From positions 2,914,001 to 2,978,000 of the forward strand of contig JAHREC010000045.1 in assembly GCA_020081605.1 (NCBI GenBank): 64,000 nucleotides of DNA. The letters are read 5' to 3'. Position numbers and translations under genes: made by a program. This document shows, in pieces, positions 40,301 through 50,900 of the stretch. The notes beneath the pieces were generated by a model, which saw only the letters and a list, made by a program, of their open reading frames with translations, searched no databases and was not told where the DNA came from. This DNA comes from Albifimbria verrucaria (lineage: Eukaryota > Ascomycota > Sordariomycetes > Hypocreales > Stachybotryaceae). Each line of letters starts with the position of its first letter. Positions within the stretch are counted from its first letter, which is position 1.

Positions 40301-43300
40301 CTTACTCGAATTGTCGAGATGCTGGGCCACCATAAAGCCAACAATTTCAGGTTCCTGACCTTCAGCTTGTCGGACAACAACGGCAGCGTCAACAACGGAG
40401 CTTTGACCAAGCATGGCTTGCTCGATCTCGGCAAGCTCAATGCGGTGGCCTCGAATCTTCAATTGTTGGTCCATGCGGCCAAAAATTCTATTTCCCCGTC
40501 AGTAGGTCGATACCTCACGCGGTCTCCAGTGCGATAGCCCCGGACAAGCTGCCCTGAAATGTTAATGTTAACAAAGTTGTCTCGGTCCAGCTCCTGGGCG
40601 GTATATCCTCTCGCGAGACCATCACCTGTAACAACGAGTTCTCCAATGACACCCAGAGGCACGAGCTGCTGCTCAAGATCCATAACATATGCTCCTGTGC
40701 TGCTTACTGCGTGGCCTACAGGGACCCCATTAGGGAAGTAAAGGTCTTGAGGAGATATCTCATATATCGTGCTCATGACGGTATTCTCAGTGGGACCATA
40801 TGCATTGTATAAACGTCCTCGAACAATTGCCTTAGCATCGCATGCATCACGACCATTGAATCGGTCACCGCCCGCAAAGAGGACATCCAGCCTAGCTAAT
40901 ATGCTAGGATTGTCTGTGAGGCACTGCTTGAGCAGAGACGGTGGAAGTATGGCCGCTTGGATTTCCTCCCGCTCAAAGACAGTCCCAAGGGCAGTTGTAT
41001 TCAGTGTGGAAAAGTAGTCTATACACACAATGGTTCCCCATTGAGAAGACTCGTCCAAATCTCCCATGTTGATGCATCAAATGCGATATTCGATAAGTGT
41101 GCCACGCAAGGATTTGGAGGTAATTGGGAGGTGACATTGCTGCCCTTTACTAGCCGAGTGATACCGCGGTGTTCGACCATCACGCCCTTTGGTTGGCCGG
41201 TAGACCCAGAAGTAAACATCACATAGGCTAAACTTGTCGCCTGGGGTCGTTCATTAGCGTAATCTTTCAGATTATCTCTTTCGGCGTCTTTCAGCGCCTC
41301 TGTGATATGAATCATTTCCACAGCCAACCCCTCAGGTTCGAATACAGGTGCATCTGGCCCAATGAGGACCAAATTGCAGCCTGGAGCAGCGGACAGGATT
41401 GAATTGTTGCGGGCGGCTGGCGTATTCACATCCAAAGGGAGGTATGCCAAATTCGCCTTCAGGATGCCTAGGAAAGCCAGTATAGTGTAACACGAGCGAG
41501 GAGCAAAGACTCCTACTAAGGACTCCGTGGCTGGCTTACAACGACTCAACCAAAATGCAAGTTTGTCAGAAAGTTTGTCCAGCTCAGCATATGTTAATTT
41601 CATCAATGACATATCAGTTACTGCCACGGTATCGGGGTGTGTTGCCACATGCTCTCGAAAAATGTCTATCAGACTAGTATCCCGCGGGTATTTTGACATT
41701 TGTATTGTATGTAAGCCCATATCTTCTACCTCTGCTGCTCTGTCCGTCAGGGGTAGAGTATGGATGCGTAGATGTGGCTGATCTAGGCCTCGTCGGAGGA
41801 CCTCCACGAAATTACCCGCCATATGATCAATTGTGACGGGCATAAATAAGTCAGAAGAAAACAGAATATGACCTTTAAATTTTCCCTCTTCTCTATAGAG
41901 ATGAAATTCAAGGTCGAACCGAGTCGTTGCAACTGTAGGGAGAGAATGTCCACGCAGACCCTCCAACTGAATTCTTCCGAAATCCTGTTGTGAGTGTAAC
42001 GCAAATGCAATTTGTGACAGTGGATTTCGCGATGGGTCTCTAGATGCTGGGAGTAGCGCTGATACAATATGTTCGAAAGGGACGTCCTGATATTCCCAGG
42101 CATCATTTGCCGCTGATCGCACCTTGAGAACAAGGTCATAAAACGATTGTTCTTGTTCTATGATTGTTCGAAGGCACTGAGTGTTGACAAAGAATCCCAT
42201 TATATCCTCCAGCTCAGGTAGGTTACGGTTGGCTACAGGAACCGCAATAGTTGCATCCTCCGCCCCGGTGAGACGGAAGTGTGTGGTGCGGAAAGCTGCG
42301 AAGAGAACTGCGAAAGGAGTCACCTGATGTCTACTACAGAATTCTTCTAGCATGTCAAATAGGGATCCTTCAATAGCGAAATTTAGTTCTCCTGCGCTTC
42401 CTGACAAAATGTCCGGACGAGGCTTGTCACACAAAAATTCAGCTGGAGAACTGTCTGCAAGGTGTTTGACCCAGTAGTCAAGTTGCCGCTGCTGCTCAAG
42501 AGCTTGTGTCTCTTCCTTTTGCCAAATGGCAAAGTCTCGGTATTGAATACGCAATGGGGAAATCTGGCTCAGAGGATCATCCCCACGACTAGCAGCAGCG
42601 TACATTATACCTAGCTCTTTACGCATGATGTCTACTGTCCAGCCGTCTGAGATTATGTGGTGGAAAACAATGGACAGAATATGTTCATCATCTCCCAGTC
42701 GCAGTAGTGCAACACGCCAACCTGGCTCGGACGTCAAATTGAAAGGCCTTGTCTGTTCATCTTGCAGCAGGGCTTCATAGCTCTTGCAAACTGATGCAAC
42801 ATCGATTATCCGAAGTTTTTCAAGCTGATTTTTCTGGACGATTTGCATTGCTTCACCGTCATTCTCTTGAAAAGTGGTTCTCAGTGTCTCGTGCCGCTGT
42901 TGCAAGGCATTCAGAGCGATATCCAGGGCTATAACATTGAGTGGGCCAAGCAGGTGTTCTGCAAAAGGCACGTTGTACCACGACGAACCTTGGTTGAGTT
43001 GTTCTAGAAACCACAAGCGACCTTGCGCGTATGAAAGATGGACAGGACCTTGATGTAAACTTGCGTTTATAGTCTGACTTTGCACAGAGTCGTGGCGAAC
43101 TACGGCTTCCAATGCCTTCAACGTTGGGTTCTGGAAGATATCAGTGACAGTCATCCTAATTCCTAGTGACCTTGCCATGTTGACGAGTTTGATTGCCGCA
43201 ATGGAGTCCCCACCCAGCTCGAAAAAGCTGGCAGAGATATTATGCGACATTGGAGGCAATTGCAAACTGCGGAACCATAAAGAACGGAGGATGTTTTTTC

Positions 43301-45787
43301 ACCCCTAACTCGTCAGGCGCACACAGAGGTTGAGAAGAAACCGATTTCTCGATGTAGTTTTGAACCAGTTTGGCACCAATTGATCGGAGCTTCTTCCTGT
43401 CGGTTTTCCCTGTGACGATGGTGGGGCGCTCTCTCATACGTATCAAATAGGATGGGATGGCATAGTCCGGCAGGCTCTGCTGGAGCGATTTTCTGATACT
43501 CTGGGTCATGCTGCTGCCAATGATATAGGCCTCCTCTTCGAAATGTGAAACCTCTTCCGGCTGAGACTCTCCAAAAGAAACGCGACCAAGGCCATGCTAG
43601 TTGCTTCCTGAGATCTCGTCACAGCCTCGGCCACGGGTGTTAGGTGACTGGGCAGCAGTGGGCGTAGATGAGCCTCCACATCTCCAAGCTCAACTCGTTG
43701 TCCTCTAATCTTGACTTGTGAGTCTCGACGGCCAAGGTACACCACTGTGCCATCTGATCTGTAACAAACAAGATCTCCAGTTCGGTAGAAGTTGTAACCA
43801 TTTAGCTGCTGCTGTTGCCGCCATTTTGAAGGGTACCAATCTGGCGGATCACGAAGAAACGGCGTCTGGTCAGATGGAAGAGGCACCACGTAGCCTCGAG
43901 CAATGCCAGGGCTCTCAATCATCAACTCACCCACACAGCCAATAGCGGCAAGTCTGTTCAGGTCATTCGGTTCTGTGATCCAGTAGCGAGCGCCCAAGGC
44001 CCGGCCAATATTCTGCAGGTCTTTGGTATGAGGATAAACACGTGCAGCACCACAGATCGTGGAACTCTCACTTTGACCATAGGAATTAATGACACGGATG
44101 TGAGATGAGAAGGAGTCTCTCTGGTATGCCGTAAAGGGCTCACCGCCAGATAGGAGCGTGCGAAGGCCGGAGAGATTTTCTGGAGGAATGGTCGCCACAA
44201 AAGATGGTGTAAGAGTTGACCAATTGACCCGCGCGTCTTTGATGAAGCCTGAGATATCATTCATGCGGTCGTGGTCGGAGGGGATACATACACAACCCCA
44301 TGCATCAGGGTGCACATGGTCTCTGCTAAGCTTGAACCAAAGGCGTAGGACGAAAATTGGAGGAGCGTGTATGCTGATCAATTCCTAAGAAGGGGCTAAA
44401 TTGAATTGCACATGATGCAAACGCACGATGCTCGACCATAGCACCCTTTGGTTCTCCGGTACTGCCCGACGTGAAGATGATGTAGGCTAAGTCTTGTGGT
44501 CTCGCGATTGGGCTGTAGTCTTCTTTCGGCAGTGGCTTTATTAATTCGTCATCCAGCACTATAGTCCTAGGCATTATATCTTGAAAGACATCACAATGAA
44601 GTCTAGAAGCAAGAGCAAAGTTGGCTGATGTTTGTCGGCAAATTTGGGCCACTCGAGCTGCCGGATGGGCCGGGTCAACGAGGGTAAAGGCGTGGCCGGC
44701 TTTGAGAACGGCTAGGAATCCAGCGACCATCCATTTCGACTTCTCAAAGCATAAAGGCACCGCATAGCCGGGATCTAGCTTAAGTGATTGTATATGTCTT
44801 GCAAGACGTGTGGAGACACTGTCCAGCTCCTTATACGACCAATTGCCATCCCAAGCGTGTACGGCTGGACTGTCTGGTATTCCAGTAGCCTTCTGAGCTA
44901 TTACATCATGAAGGCAAACCTCATGCCTTTGGGGTAGAGCCATGTTCCAATTTTCGATTTCACCACGGTCTTCTGCCGTAATAATATCCCATCCTGCCAG
45001 GGGCTGATCTGGCGGACAACATCGGAATTGGTCAATCAAAATCCCAAACTGACGTAAGAAACGATGAATTTGCTGAGTCTCTATTATGTTCTGATCATAG
45101 TGTGCCCGTATTAAGGTAGAGGTCGATGTCATATGGCAGTGTAGCAAAAGAGCACGATCAAAGCATGGGACGAATCTCTGTACTCCCACATCATCGTCGC
45201 ACTCTTGCTTGCCAGAAGTGACTACCAAAACTGTCTGGAAGCTACAGGCATCTGGACCAAAATCCCCAGCAGAACAAACACTGTCGAGATCTGCATGTCG
45301 AAATTTAAGTAGAGTAGCATCATAGTCGATGGATGCCTGAAGAAGTTCGGCAGTGAGCTGATCGTAGTTGCAACTTAAGCGGATAGGCATAGATCTCCTC
45401 ATCACATTGTTAATATATGTGTCCTGGTTCTCGAAGTCATCGGAGTTTTCCACGATGACACCGAAAAGGGCCTCTGATGCATGAGTATAGCGAGCCAGAA
45501 GTACTGCGAGTGCTGCTCGGCAAATCGCAGCACCATCTCGGTTTCGGCAAGCCGAGGAAGAGTACGTGACTTTGTGCTCCGCTTGTGCGTTCGGTCGAAC
45601 TTTTCTCGATTGTGACGGTAAGGGGAAACGGCGAGGCATCGAGACGCTTAAAATGCTGCTGCCAGAATTTGGTCAAGTCTGGAGTCGTTTCAACTAGAGG
45701 TTCAGATCCAGATTTCATCGTGGTCCCATTCGTGATAGAAGACACCGTTAGATCTGGTTCCCGTTCCACTGATCCCATGTTTACCAT
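8918..45787 (-). CDS. ten-module N-methylating nonribosomal peptide synthetase
   Basis: Cytosolic megasynthetase that assembles a peptide or depsipeptide on phosphopantetheine arms. Domain order from the N-terminus is C(partial)-A1-T1 / C2-A2-T2 / C3-A3-M3-T3 / C4-A4-T4 / C5-A5-M5-T5 / C6-A6-T6 / C7-A7-T7 / C8-A8-T8 / C9-A9-T9 / C10-A10-M10-T10 / terminal C. There are no epimerase or thioesterase domains. This colinear N-methylating plan with terminal C release is known from cyclosporin, enniatin and destruxin synthetases. The chosen start at 45787 is the first ATG of the open frame, and the stop is at 8918-8920. The frame is interrupted about thirty times, nearly always where a homopolymer is one base short, with motifs continuing directly in the next frame. 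No in-frame stop is seen, so I annotate one gene of about 36.9 kb and about 12,300 residues. The span has no obvious intron. Its neighbours are a regulator and an SDR downstream and a dead ABC exporter upstream. Confidence 0.93.
10380..14812 (-). other. NRPS module 10: C10-A10-M10-T10, N-methylating
   Basis: C10 has [11 protein letters not shown]10 has [10 protein letters not shown] and NAYGPTEN. M10 (about 12,050-11,000) has [16 protein letters not shown]10 has [14 protein letters not shown]. Pocket residues read D-A-L-I-Y-A-A-V-L, near the fungal Val code DAWMFAAVLK, so N-methyl-valine or a related residue is plausible. This is the most interrupted module, with corrections at 13,742-13,744, 12,941-12,944, 12,401-12,404, 12,241-12,245, 12,032-12,035 and 11,661-11,663. 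Confidence 0.84.
14815..18003 (-). other. NRPS module 9: C9-A9-T9
   Basis: C9 has [11 protein letters not shown]9 has [10 protein letters not shown] and NAYGPTEN, and T9 has [14 protein letters not shown]. Pocket residues read D-A-W-L-Y-G-A-T-V, again aliphatic. Frame corrections lie at 17,647-17,650 and 16,237-16,240. Confidence 0.86.
18005..21190 (-). other. NRPS module 8: C8-A8-T8
   Basis: C8 has [10 protein letters not shown]. The A8 phosphate-binding loop reads [10 protein letters not shown], with Ala for the usual Gly, and NAYGPTEN is intact. T8 has [14 protein letters not shown]. Pocket residues read D-N-W-L-L-A-A-V-T; Asn at the second position sets it apart from the other modules, and the substrate is not assigned. 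Frame corrections lie at 20,330-20,334, 19,983-19,986 and 19,111-19,114. Confidence 0.84.
21190..24425 (-). other. NRPS module 7: C7-A7-T7
   Basis: C7 has [11 protein letters not shown]7 has [10 protein letters not shown] and NAYGPTEN, and T7 has [14 protein letters not shown]. Pocket residues read D-A-W-L-L-G-A-T-I, an aliphatic type close to modules 4 and 9. One frame correction lies at 22,866-22,870. Confidence 0.86.
24430..27645 (-). other. NRPS module 6: C6-A6-T6
   Basis: The C6 active site reads [10 protein letters not shown] rather than the [10 protein letters not shown] found in most of the other modules; His-His and Asp-Gly are kept. A6 has [10 protein letters not shown] and NAYGPTEN, and T6 has [14 protein letters not shown]. 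Pocket residues are D-M-W-M-C-S-A-V-I, with Met at the second position; I cannot assign a substrate. Frame corrections lie at 26,477-26,479 and 25,152-25,154. Confidence 0.85.
27650..32110 (-). other. NRPS module 5: C5-A5-M5-T5, N-methylating
   Basis: C5 has [11 protein letters not shown]5 has [10 protein letters not shown] and NAYGPTEN. M5 (about 29,300-28,100) has [16 protein letters not shown]5 has [11 protein letters not shown]. Pocket residues read D-A-F-I-Y-G-A-V-M, very near the fungal Leu code, so N-methyl-leucine is the best guess. From 30,723 down to 26,413 the frame is unbroken over 1,436 codons, which shows that the reading frame is maintained by selection. One correction is needed at 30,735-30,738. 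Confidence 0.87.
32120..35340 (-). other. NRPS module 4: C4-A4-T4
   Basis: C4 starts at [14 protein letters not shown]; its active site is [10 protein letters not shown], with Ser in place of the usual Trp after DG. A4 has [10 protein letters not shown] and NAYGPTEN, and T4 has [14 protein letters not shown]. Pocket residues read D-A-W-F-L-G-A-T-F, an aliphatic type that I cannot assign further. Frame corrections lie at 34,117-34,121 and 33,543-33,545. Confidence 0.85.
35350..39805 (-). other. NRPS module 3: C3-A3-M3-T3, N-methylating
   Basis: C3 has [11 protein letters not shown]3 has [10 protein letters not shown], but the A5 core reads NALGHTEN instead of NAYGPTEN (37,537-37,560). The M domain (about 37,010-35,900) is inserted before the A10 motif and holds the SAM-binding [16 protein letters not shown]3 has [11 protein letters not shown]. 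Pocket residues read D-A-W-M-F-S-A-V-Y, so an aliphatic residue is the best guess, transferred as the N-methyl form. The altered A5 core may reduce or change activation. Frame corrections lie at 38,632-38,634, 38,126-38,130, 37,351-37,355, 37,239-37,243 and 37,021-37,024. Confidence 0.85.
39860..43052 (-). other. NRPS module 2: C2-A2-T2
   Basis: C2 begins at [14 protein letters not shown] and contains the intact active site [10 protein letters not shown]2 has [18 protein letters not shown] and the 3' motif [12 protein letters not shown]2 has [14 protein letters not shown]. Pocket residues read by alignment to the GrsA numbering are D-A-W-I-F-G-A-V-M, close to the fungal Leu code DAWLYGAVMK described for cyclosporin synthetase, so Leu or a similar aliphatic residue is likely. 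There is no M domain. Frame corrections fall at 41,036-41,039 and 40,481-40,485. Confidence 0.85.
43090..45787 (-). other. NRPS module 1: partial C, A1 (hydroxy-acid-like), T1
   Basis: The protein opens with only the C-terminal half of a condensation domain ([14 protein letters not shown] to about 44,930); the HHxxxDG half is absent. A1 (about 44,920-43,370) has [16 protein letters not shown] and KIRGQRVE. Its A4 region reads YAFGSSLAE, with Gly at the position of the Asp that binds the substrate amine, and A5 reads NSYGQSE. T1 has [14 protein letters not shown], the LGGDS form, unlike the LGGHS of all later carrier domains. The inferred pocket is G-S-A-T-L-G-S-T-I. Family knowledge: loss of this Asp is typical of alpha-hydroxy-acid-activating A domains. 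Reading A4 depends on two homopolymer corrections (44,353-44,356 and 44,296-44,299). A further frame change near 45,590 is not explained by one missing base. Confidence 0.8.
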
Positions 45788-47950
45788 GTGATGATGTTAA
45801 ATATTTTCCCAGATTTCTATTGGTCTTCTTCTTCTTGGATTAGTTCATTTGCTTTGGGATAATTGTGTTCGGTGTCCTCCTTCACTCACGTTAGAGGTAA
45901 CCTACGACAGAGTAGCTTGCTAATGTGTCTGCACGTATAGCACCATCAAAAATTTCCCTCGGGCTTCTGGAAAGTTTTCCGGTCATTGAAGTTCATCTTC
46001 AAAGATGGTGTCAGTACATTCTATTTGAATGCTGGCTGTAGTATTCGCAATGCGACAAAATGGCAGGTGGGTTCCAGTTGCAGTCTCACATCGGTCACGC
46101 CCCTTGCCATTGCCTCCTTTGCTATCAGAGCGGCCATGATCAGTGGCATGTGAAAAACTGGAGGGTTTGATCAATGTTCACCTTCAACTTGTAAGGGTTT
46201 CAGATACGAAGTCGTGAGCACTCACCGGCACACGCCAGATCTGCCGGCAGATTACATTTAGCTAGGGTATGTCGCTTAATGCTAACCTGGAGGACCACAT
46301 GAGGTTCTTGAACGGTTAGTTAGTCAATGTTAGTACATGACTCGCAGAAAACTAACAAACATGATCCACAGAATTCAGCTAAATGGATTGTTTCACTAGC
46401 TATGTAACCTGAAACGATGTACACGAATGGCAGCAAGATCTGAGCAGCAGGCGACATAATCCATGGATGAGACCTGTCCAGTGTTGTATTGGAATGGACA
46501 AGAAGCACAGGCGTCAATCGGAGTTACGGCTATGTGATGAAGAACTTTGGAGCCCTAAGCCTCGGTACTTGTCGACTCTCATCGTGGTCTTTAACAAACC
46601 GACAGTGCAATCAAGCACTATAAAAACGCCGCATTAATATCCCAACTTATGCATGTACATGTATGGGCCCTTTCAGCCCATCTTTATAAGCTGAGCGGTT
46701 CAACAAATAATACCTACATTTGGTGGTCGCGACTGGATATTTTTTTTTTTCTTATTACTTTTTGTTTTTATCTTCTGTGTATCGAATGACCGCTTCAAAG
46801 GATGGAATATGGGAAAGAGGTATGCGGACAAAAAGATAAGCCAAAGCAAATTCTAGTATTTCCGGTGAACATACTTTATAGCTTGTGATTTCAAACCGAC
46901 GTCCATGCAAAGGGACAGTCCTTCGGACATTCTCTCCGTGGATGGACAAATTTATTTTGCGCTTATATCATCGATACTCAGAGACTCCTGTGACTCTTGG
47001 AAGAATATAACGCAGTATTAATGAGAGGATCACGGATGGCCTGATGTCTACTATGTCTTAGACAAGGTTTGCCACACCGAAGGGAAGCTGTTTTATATGG
47101 CACAGGTAGCTATACTCCCAATTACAAAGTGGGTAAATACTGCCAGACTTGTAAAGGTTTGGAATATGCTTGCATCCATTATTCACATATCGGGCCGCGC
47201 TCATCTAGTTATATATACGAACTTTCCATGACGATCAACATGAAAATTAATTGTCTAAGATCCCACATAAAGATGGGTATCTTAGCTATGTGGCATCTGG
47301 AGATACCCGTTTATTTCGGAGATATGGGCTGGAATTTCATGGTCTCAGCCTTGGACCGCAATGTGGCCTGTGGGCCATGCCATCAAGGGCATTACCATGC
47401 GGCCACTCTCAATGGACTAACCCATCGAAGAAAACAGTCGAACTAATATGCGAGATAGGCGAAAATAACTAAGTGCCACTGCTGACCAATTCGATTCCGT
47501 GTTCTTGTATCAAATCGAATCTGAATCTGGGCTTTTTACTGTAGCACATGCTCTCATGAGCTGGGCTCATTTCCTCCACCATGGCCGGAATTGTTCCAAA
47601 TCACCTTTAGAGAAGGGACATGCACGCCTTGTTACACTTTGCCTCCAATCCATTGATTACGACAAATGATATGGATACTCACGGTCGTATATGTAGTAAC
47701 ATCGTGCACAAATAAGAATTGATACAATAATATTACATAGTGCTGAGCCCAATTTTCTCTTAAGGGCCCGTTCCCGTTGTTATCTTTATCAAATTTATCC
47801 CTTTGCTTAATTCGTTCCTAGTCTTCTTCACTTTCCCCATTTCATGACTTTTCTTCGATTTCCATATCCTTAACATAAATAATTTTAAACACGTTACATA
47901 TCTCATTTTAAACAATCTAGCATTTATAGGTGCGATTTCTCGTGGCAGCC
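45788..47950. other. divergent intergenic region, NRPS and ABC promoters
   Basis: About 2.2 kb between the NRPS start and the start of the ABC pseudogene, which point away from each other. A CCAAT box on the NRPS strand lies at 45,819-45,823, about 32 bases before the NRPS ATG. Open frames here (for example 47,069-47,446) show no recognisable domain and I do not call them. Confidence 0.55.
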
Positions 47951-50900
47951 ATGATGGCTGCCTTGAACTCAAAGAATAGTCCAGTAGCGGAGGAGCCAGT
48001 TCAACATCATCGATCTCTGTGCAAGGGTCGGGCAGATTGCCCAATGCTAAGGAGACCCGTGAACAAGAACCTGGAGTCAAAGACTACGTTTGTGTTTTTC
48101 TTATGCCACCAAATCGGACATCATCATTTATCTCTTCGCCTCTATTGTTTCCATTGGCGCAGGGATTACGCTGCCTCTGATGAACGAAATGATCGGCCGC
48201 CTCGCTGGACAATTCACGGATTATTTTATGGACCTTCCTCGCATAACGGATACCGAGTTTCAAGCTTTGCGAAATAAACAGAGTCTTTTATGATAAGCCT
48301 ATTTCTCGATCGTTTCGTCCTAAACTCGATTAACAAATTTCGTTTCCTCATGATTGGTATCTGACTGTCTTCTGCAATCCGACAGTATTATATACATTGT
48401 CTCTCTAGTCAATCCGTACACGTGCTGGACTCGATGCCTCCAGGCGCCGCCGCGAGCACGATCACGAGTACAGCAAACACTCTCCAGATTGGAATATCTG
48501 AGAAGCTGGACATTTTTATGGAGTTCAAGGGTACCATCTGGTGCGCTCTTGTTGTCGCTTACGTAGGGAACTGGAAATTGATTTTGGTTTGCTCTTCGTT
48601 GATCCTGTTTATCTTGTTTGTTGTCTGTTTTTTATGGCCTATCCTCACTAGACTGCAAAGTCAACAGGCCAAAGCTGAGGCTATAGCCAATGGCATTGCC
48701 AGCGAATCGTTTACTAGCATCCGTATGCTGACTGCCTGCGACGCGCAGCCCAGCGTAATCGCTCGCTATTCCCGCTGGGTGGATGCGGCTCGTGCCAGGA
48801 GCCAACGAATCGCTCTGTTGATAGCAGGTCTGCTTGGGCTTGTTTTTTGGGGGTGGTTGGTATGCAGTTTTCGGTCTCGTTTTTGGTTCGGTACTCGCCA
48901 GTTTTCCAATAGCGAGAATAACAACTCTGGAACTATTCTTATTGTTCTCATGTCTGTTATGATGATGTTATGTCTATTGATCGCATTGAGAACCCTCTTA
49001 TGGCGGTTTCAAGGCTACAGTTGCTGCTTGCGAATTCTTCACTGTCATTGAACCCCCAAGCCTTATACAGGTTATCTGGGAGACGCAGAAATATCCTCGA
49101 GTAAGGATACTGTCTTTAGTAACGTAACATTTGCGTACCCAAGCCGCCCATATGTTTGTATTTTAGACTGTTTGAATCTAAGAATCGAGGCAGGTAAAAA
49201 CACAGCAATAGTAGGGCCTTCCGGCTCCGGAAAGAGCACCATTGTCAGCTTGATAGAAAGGTGGTATGACTTACGTGAGCTATATATTATTGAAAAGTGG
49301 CGAGGGTAGAGAAAATTATGAACCTGCGGGCATAGACAATACCGAGAACACGACGAAGAAGAATATAGAACGCGAAAAATCGGCCAAGCTAGGCATAATC
49401 GTACACTTGGTTCAATCAACGGGGAGGATATGCATTATAGCATTCCAAATGAGAACCCTATACCACTGTCAGGAAGCATCAGCACTGATGGAAACGACAT
49501 CGTTGACATTGAACTCAAGTTGTGGCGCTCGCAGATTGGGCTTGTTCAGCAAGAACCATTTCTATTTAACGATACTATTTTTCGCAACATTGAGTATGGA
49601 CTTATTGGGACATCTTTGGAGAACATATCAAAGGACGAGAAGATGGAGCTTGTCAAGAAGGCTTGCCATGATACCTTTGCGGACGAGTTCATTGACCGTC
49701 TCCCTGAAGGTTATGTATTATACGATGGTAGGCGACGGCGGAGCTAAACTCTGGAGGCCAACGTCAACGAATTGCCATTGCCAGGAGTATCATAAAAATC
49801 CGAAAATAATAATCTTAGACGAAGCTACTAGCGCGATTGATGTTTGTGGGAAGAAGATTGTGAAGGCTGCCCTTGATCGGGTTTTCAGGAATAGGACCAC
49901 AATTACCATTGCGCACCGTCTATCAACCATAACTAAAGCCGATCGTATAGTCGTTCTTCAAAAAGACAAGTCGTTGAATTTGGAACACATTTAAGTCTGT
50001 TGCAGAATGAGTCCGGTGTATATCACCAGTTAATAACCGCCCAAAAATTGTCGCTTGGCCAGCATACTGAGCATGAAATGACAAGTGTTGGGATGGATCT
50101 GACGAAGCAGTTGTCATGGAAGAAATGATCTATGCTAACACATCCGAACGCGACGATAATGGATTACCGATTCACTCTACAACACTAGGCATCTCCCAAA
50201 ATTCTATGATGCTCCTGGCGGAGCAAAATTGTCGCTGGGTTTACTTTCTTGTTGCGTTCTTTGCGGCATGTACTGCCGCTAGAACGCCTTTGATGGCCTG
50301 GCTCTTCGTCCATGTTTTTAATGTTTTTACATCAGCCGATATAGAAACGATTCGTTCGAGTGTTCGATTTTGGTCTCTTATGTGAATTGTGCTAGCCGTC
50401 GGCGTTGGGCTTGGTTACTTTCTCCAGAATTCTATCGTAGTCCACATGTAACACAACGTCAGTGCCATGTATAGAAAAGATTACCTTCATTCCATCCTCT
50501 TCCAAAAGCTGGAATTTTTCGACGATGATTCAAATTCACACGGTACTCTTGTCGCCCATGTCGCAAGTGACCTTAAGCAGCTCGAAGAGCTTCTCGGACT
50601 CAACATGTCATTCCTACTTATGGCTGTGTTCCAAGTCTTGGGGGCTATAGCGCTTGCGTATTATTTCAGATGGAAACTAGCATTGGTTGGTATGTGCATC
50701 ACAAATACCAGTTATCTTGTGTGCTGGTTATTGGAGGGTAAAGTATGAGCTTGAGTCTGAGAAGATGAATGCCGCTGTATTTGCCGAAAGTTCAAAATTC
50801 GCCGCTGAGGCTATTGGTGCCTTCAGGACTGTGTCTTCATTGGTTATGGAGCGTACTATAATAAAGAGATATAATACCTTGCTTCGGAATCACGTTCACG

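Noticed and set aside
8918..45787. The idea that the NRPS is many separate small enzymes or a pseudogene
   Set aside because: Motifs continue across every break after one homopolymer base, and there is no in-frame nonsense codon.
8918..45787. Assignment as cyclosporin synthetase
   Set aside because: Ten rather than eleven modules, three rather than seven M domains, and a first A domain without the Asp expected for an amino acid starter.
45983..46174. Minus-strand frame upstream of the NRPS as a missing N-terminal C-domain exon
   Set aside because: It lacks HHxxxDG or any C-domain text and contains a low-complexity Gly/Arg stretch.
47069..47446. 125-codon open frame in the NRPS-ABC intergenic region
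   Set aside because: No recognisable domain and no neighbouring exon support; its length is within chance for this AT-rich stretch.
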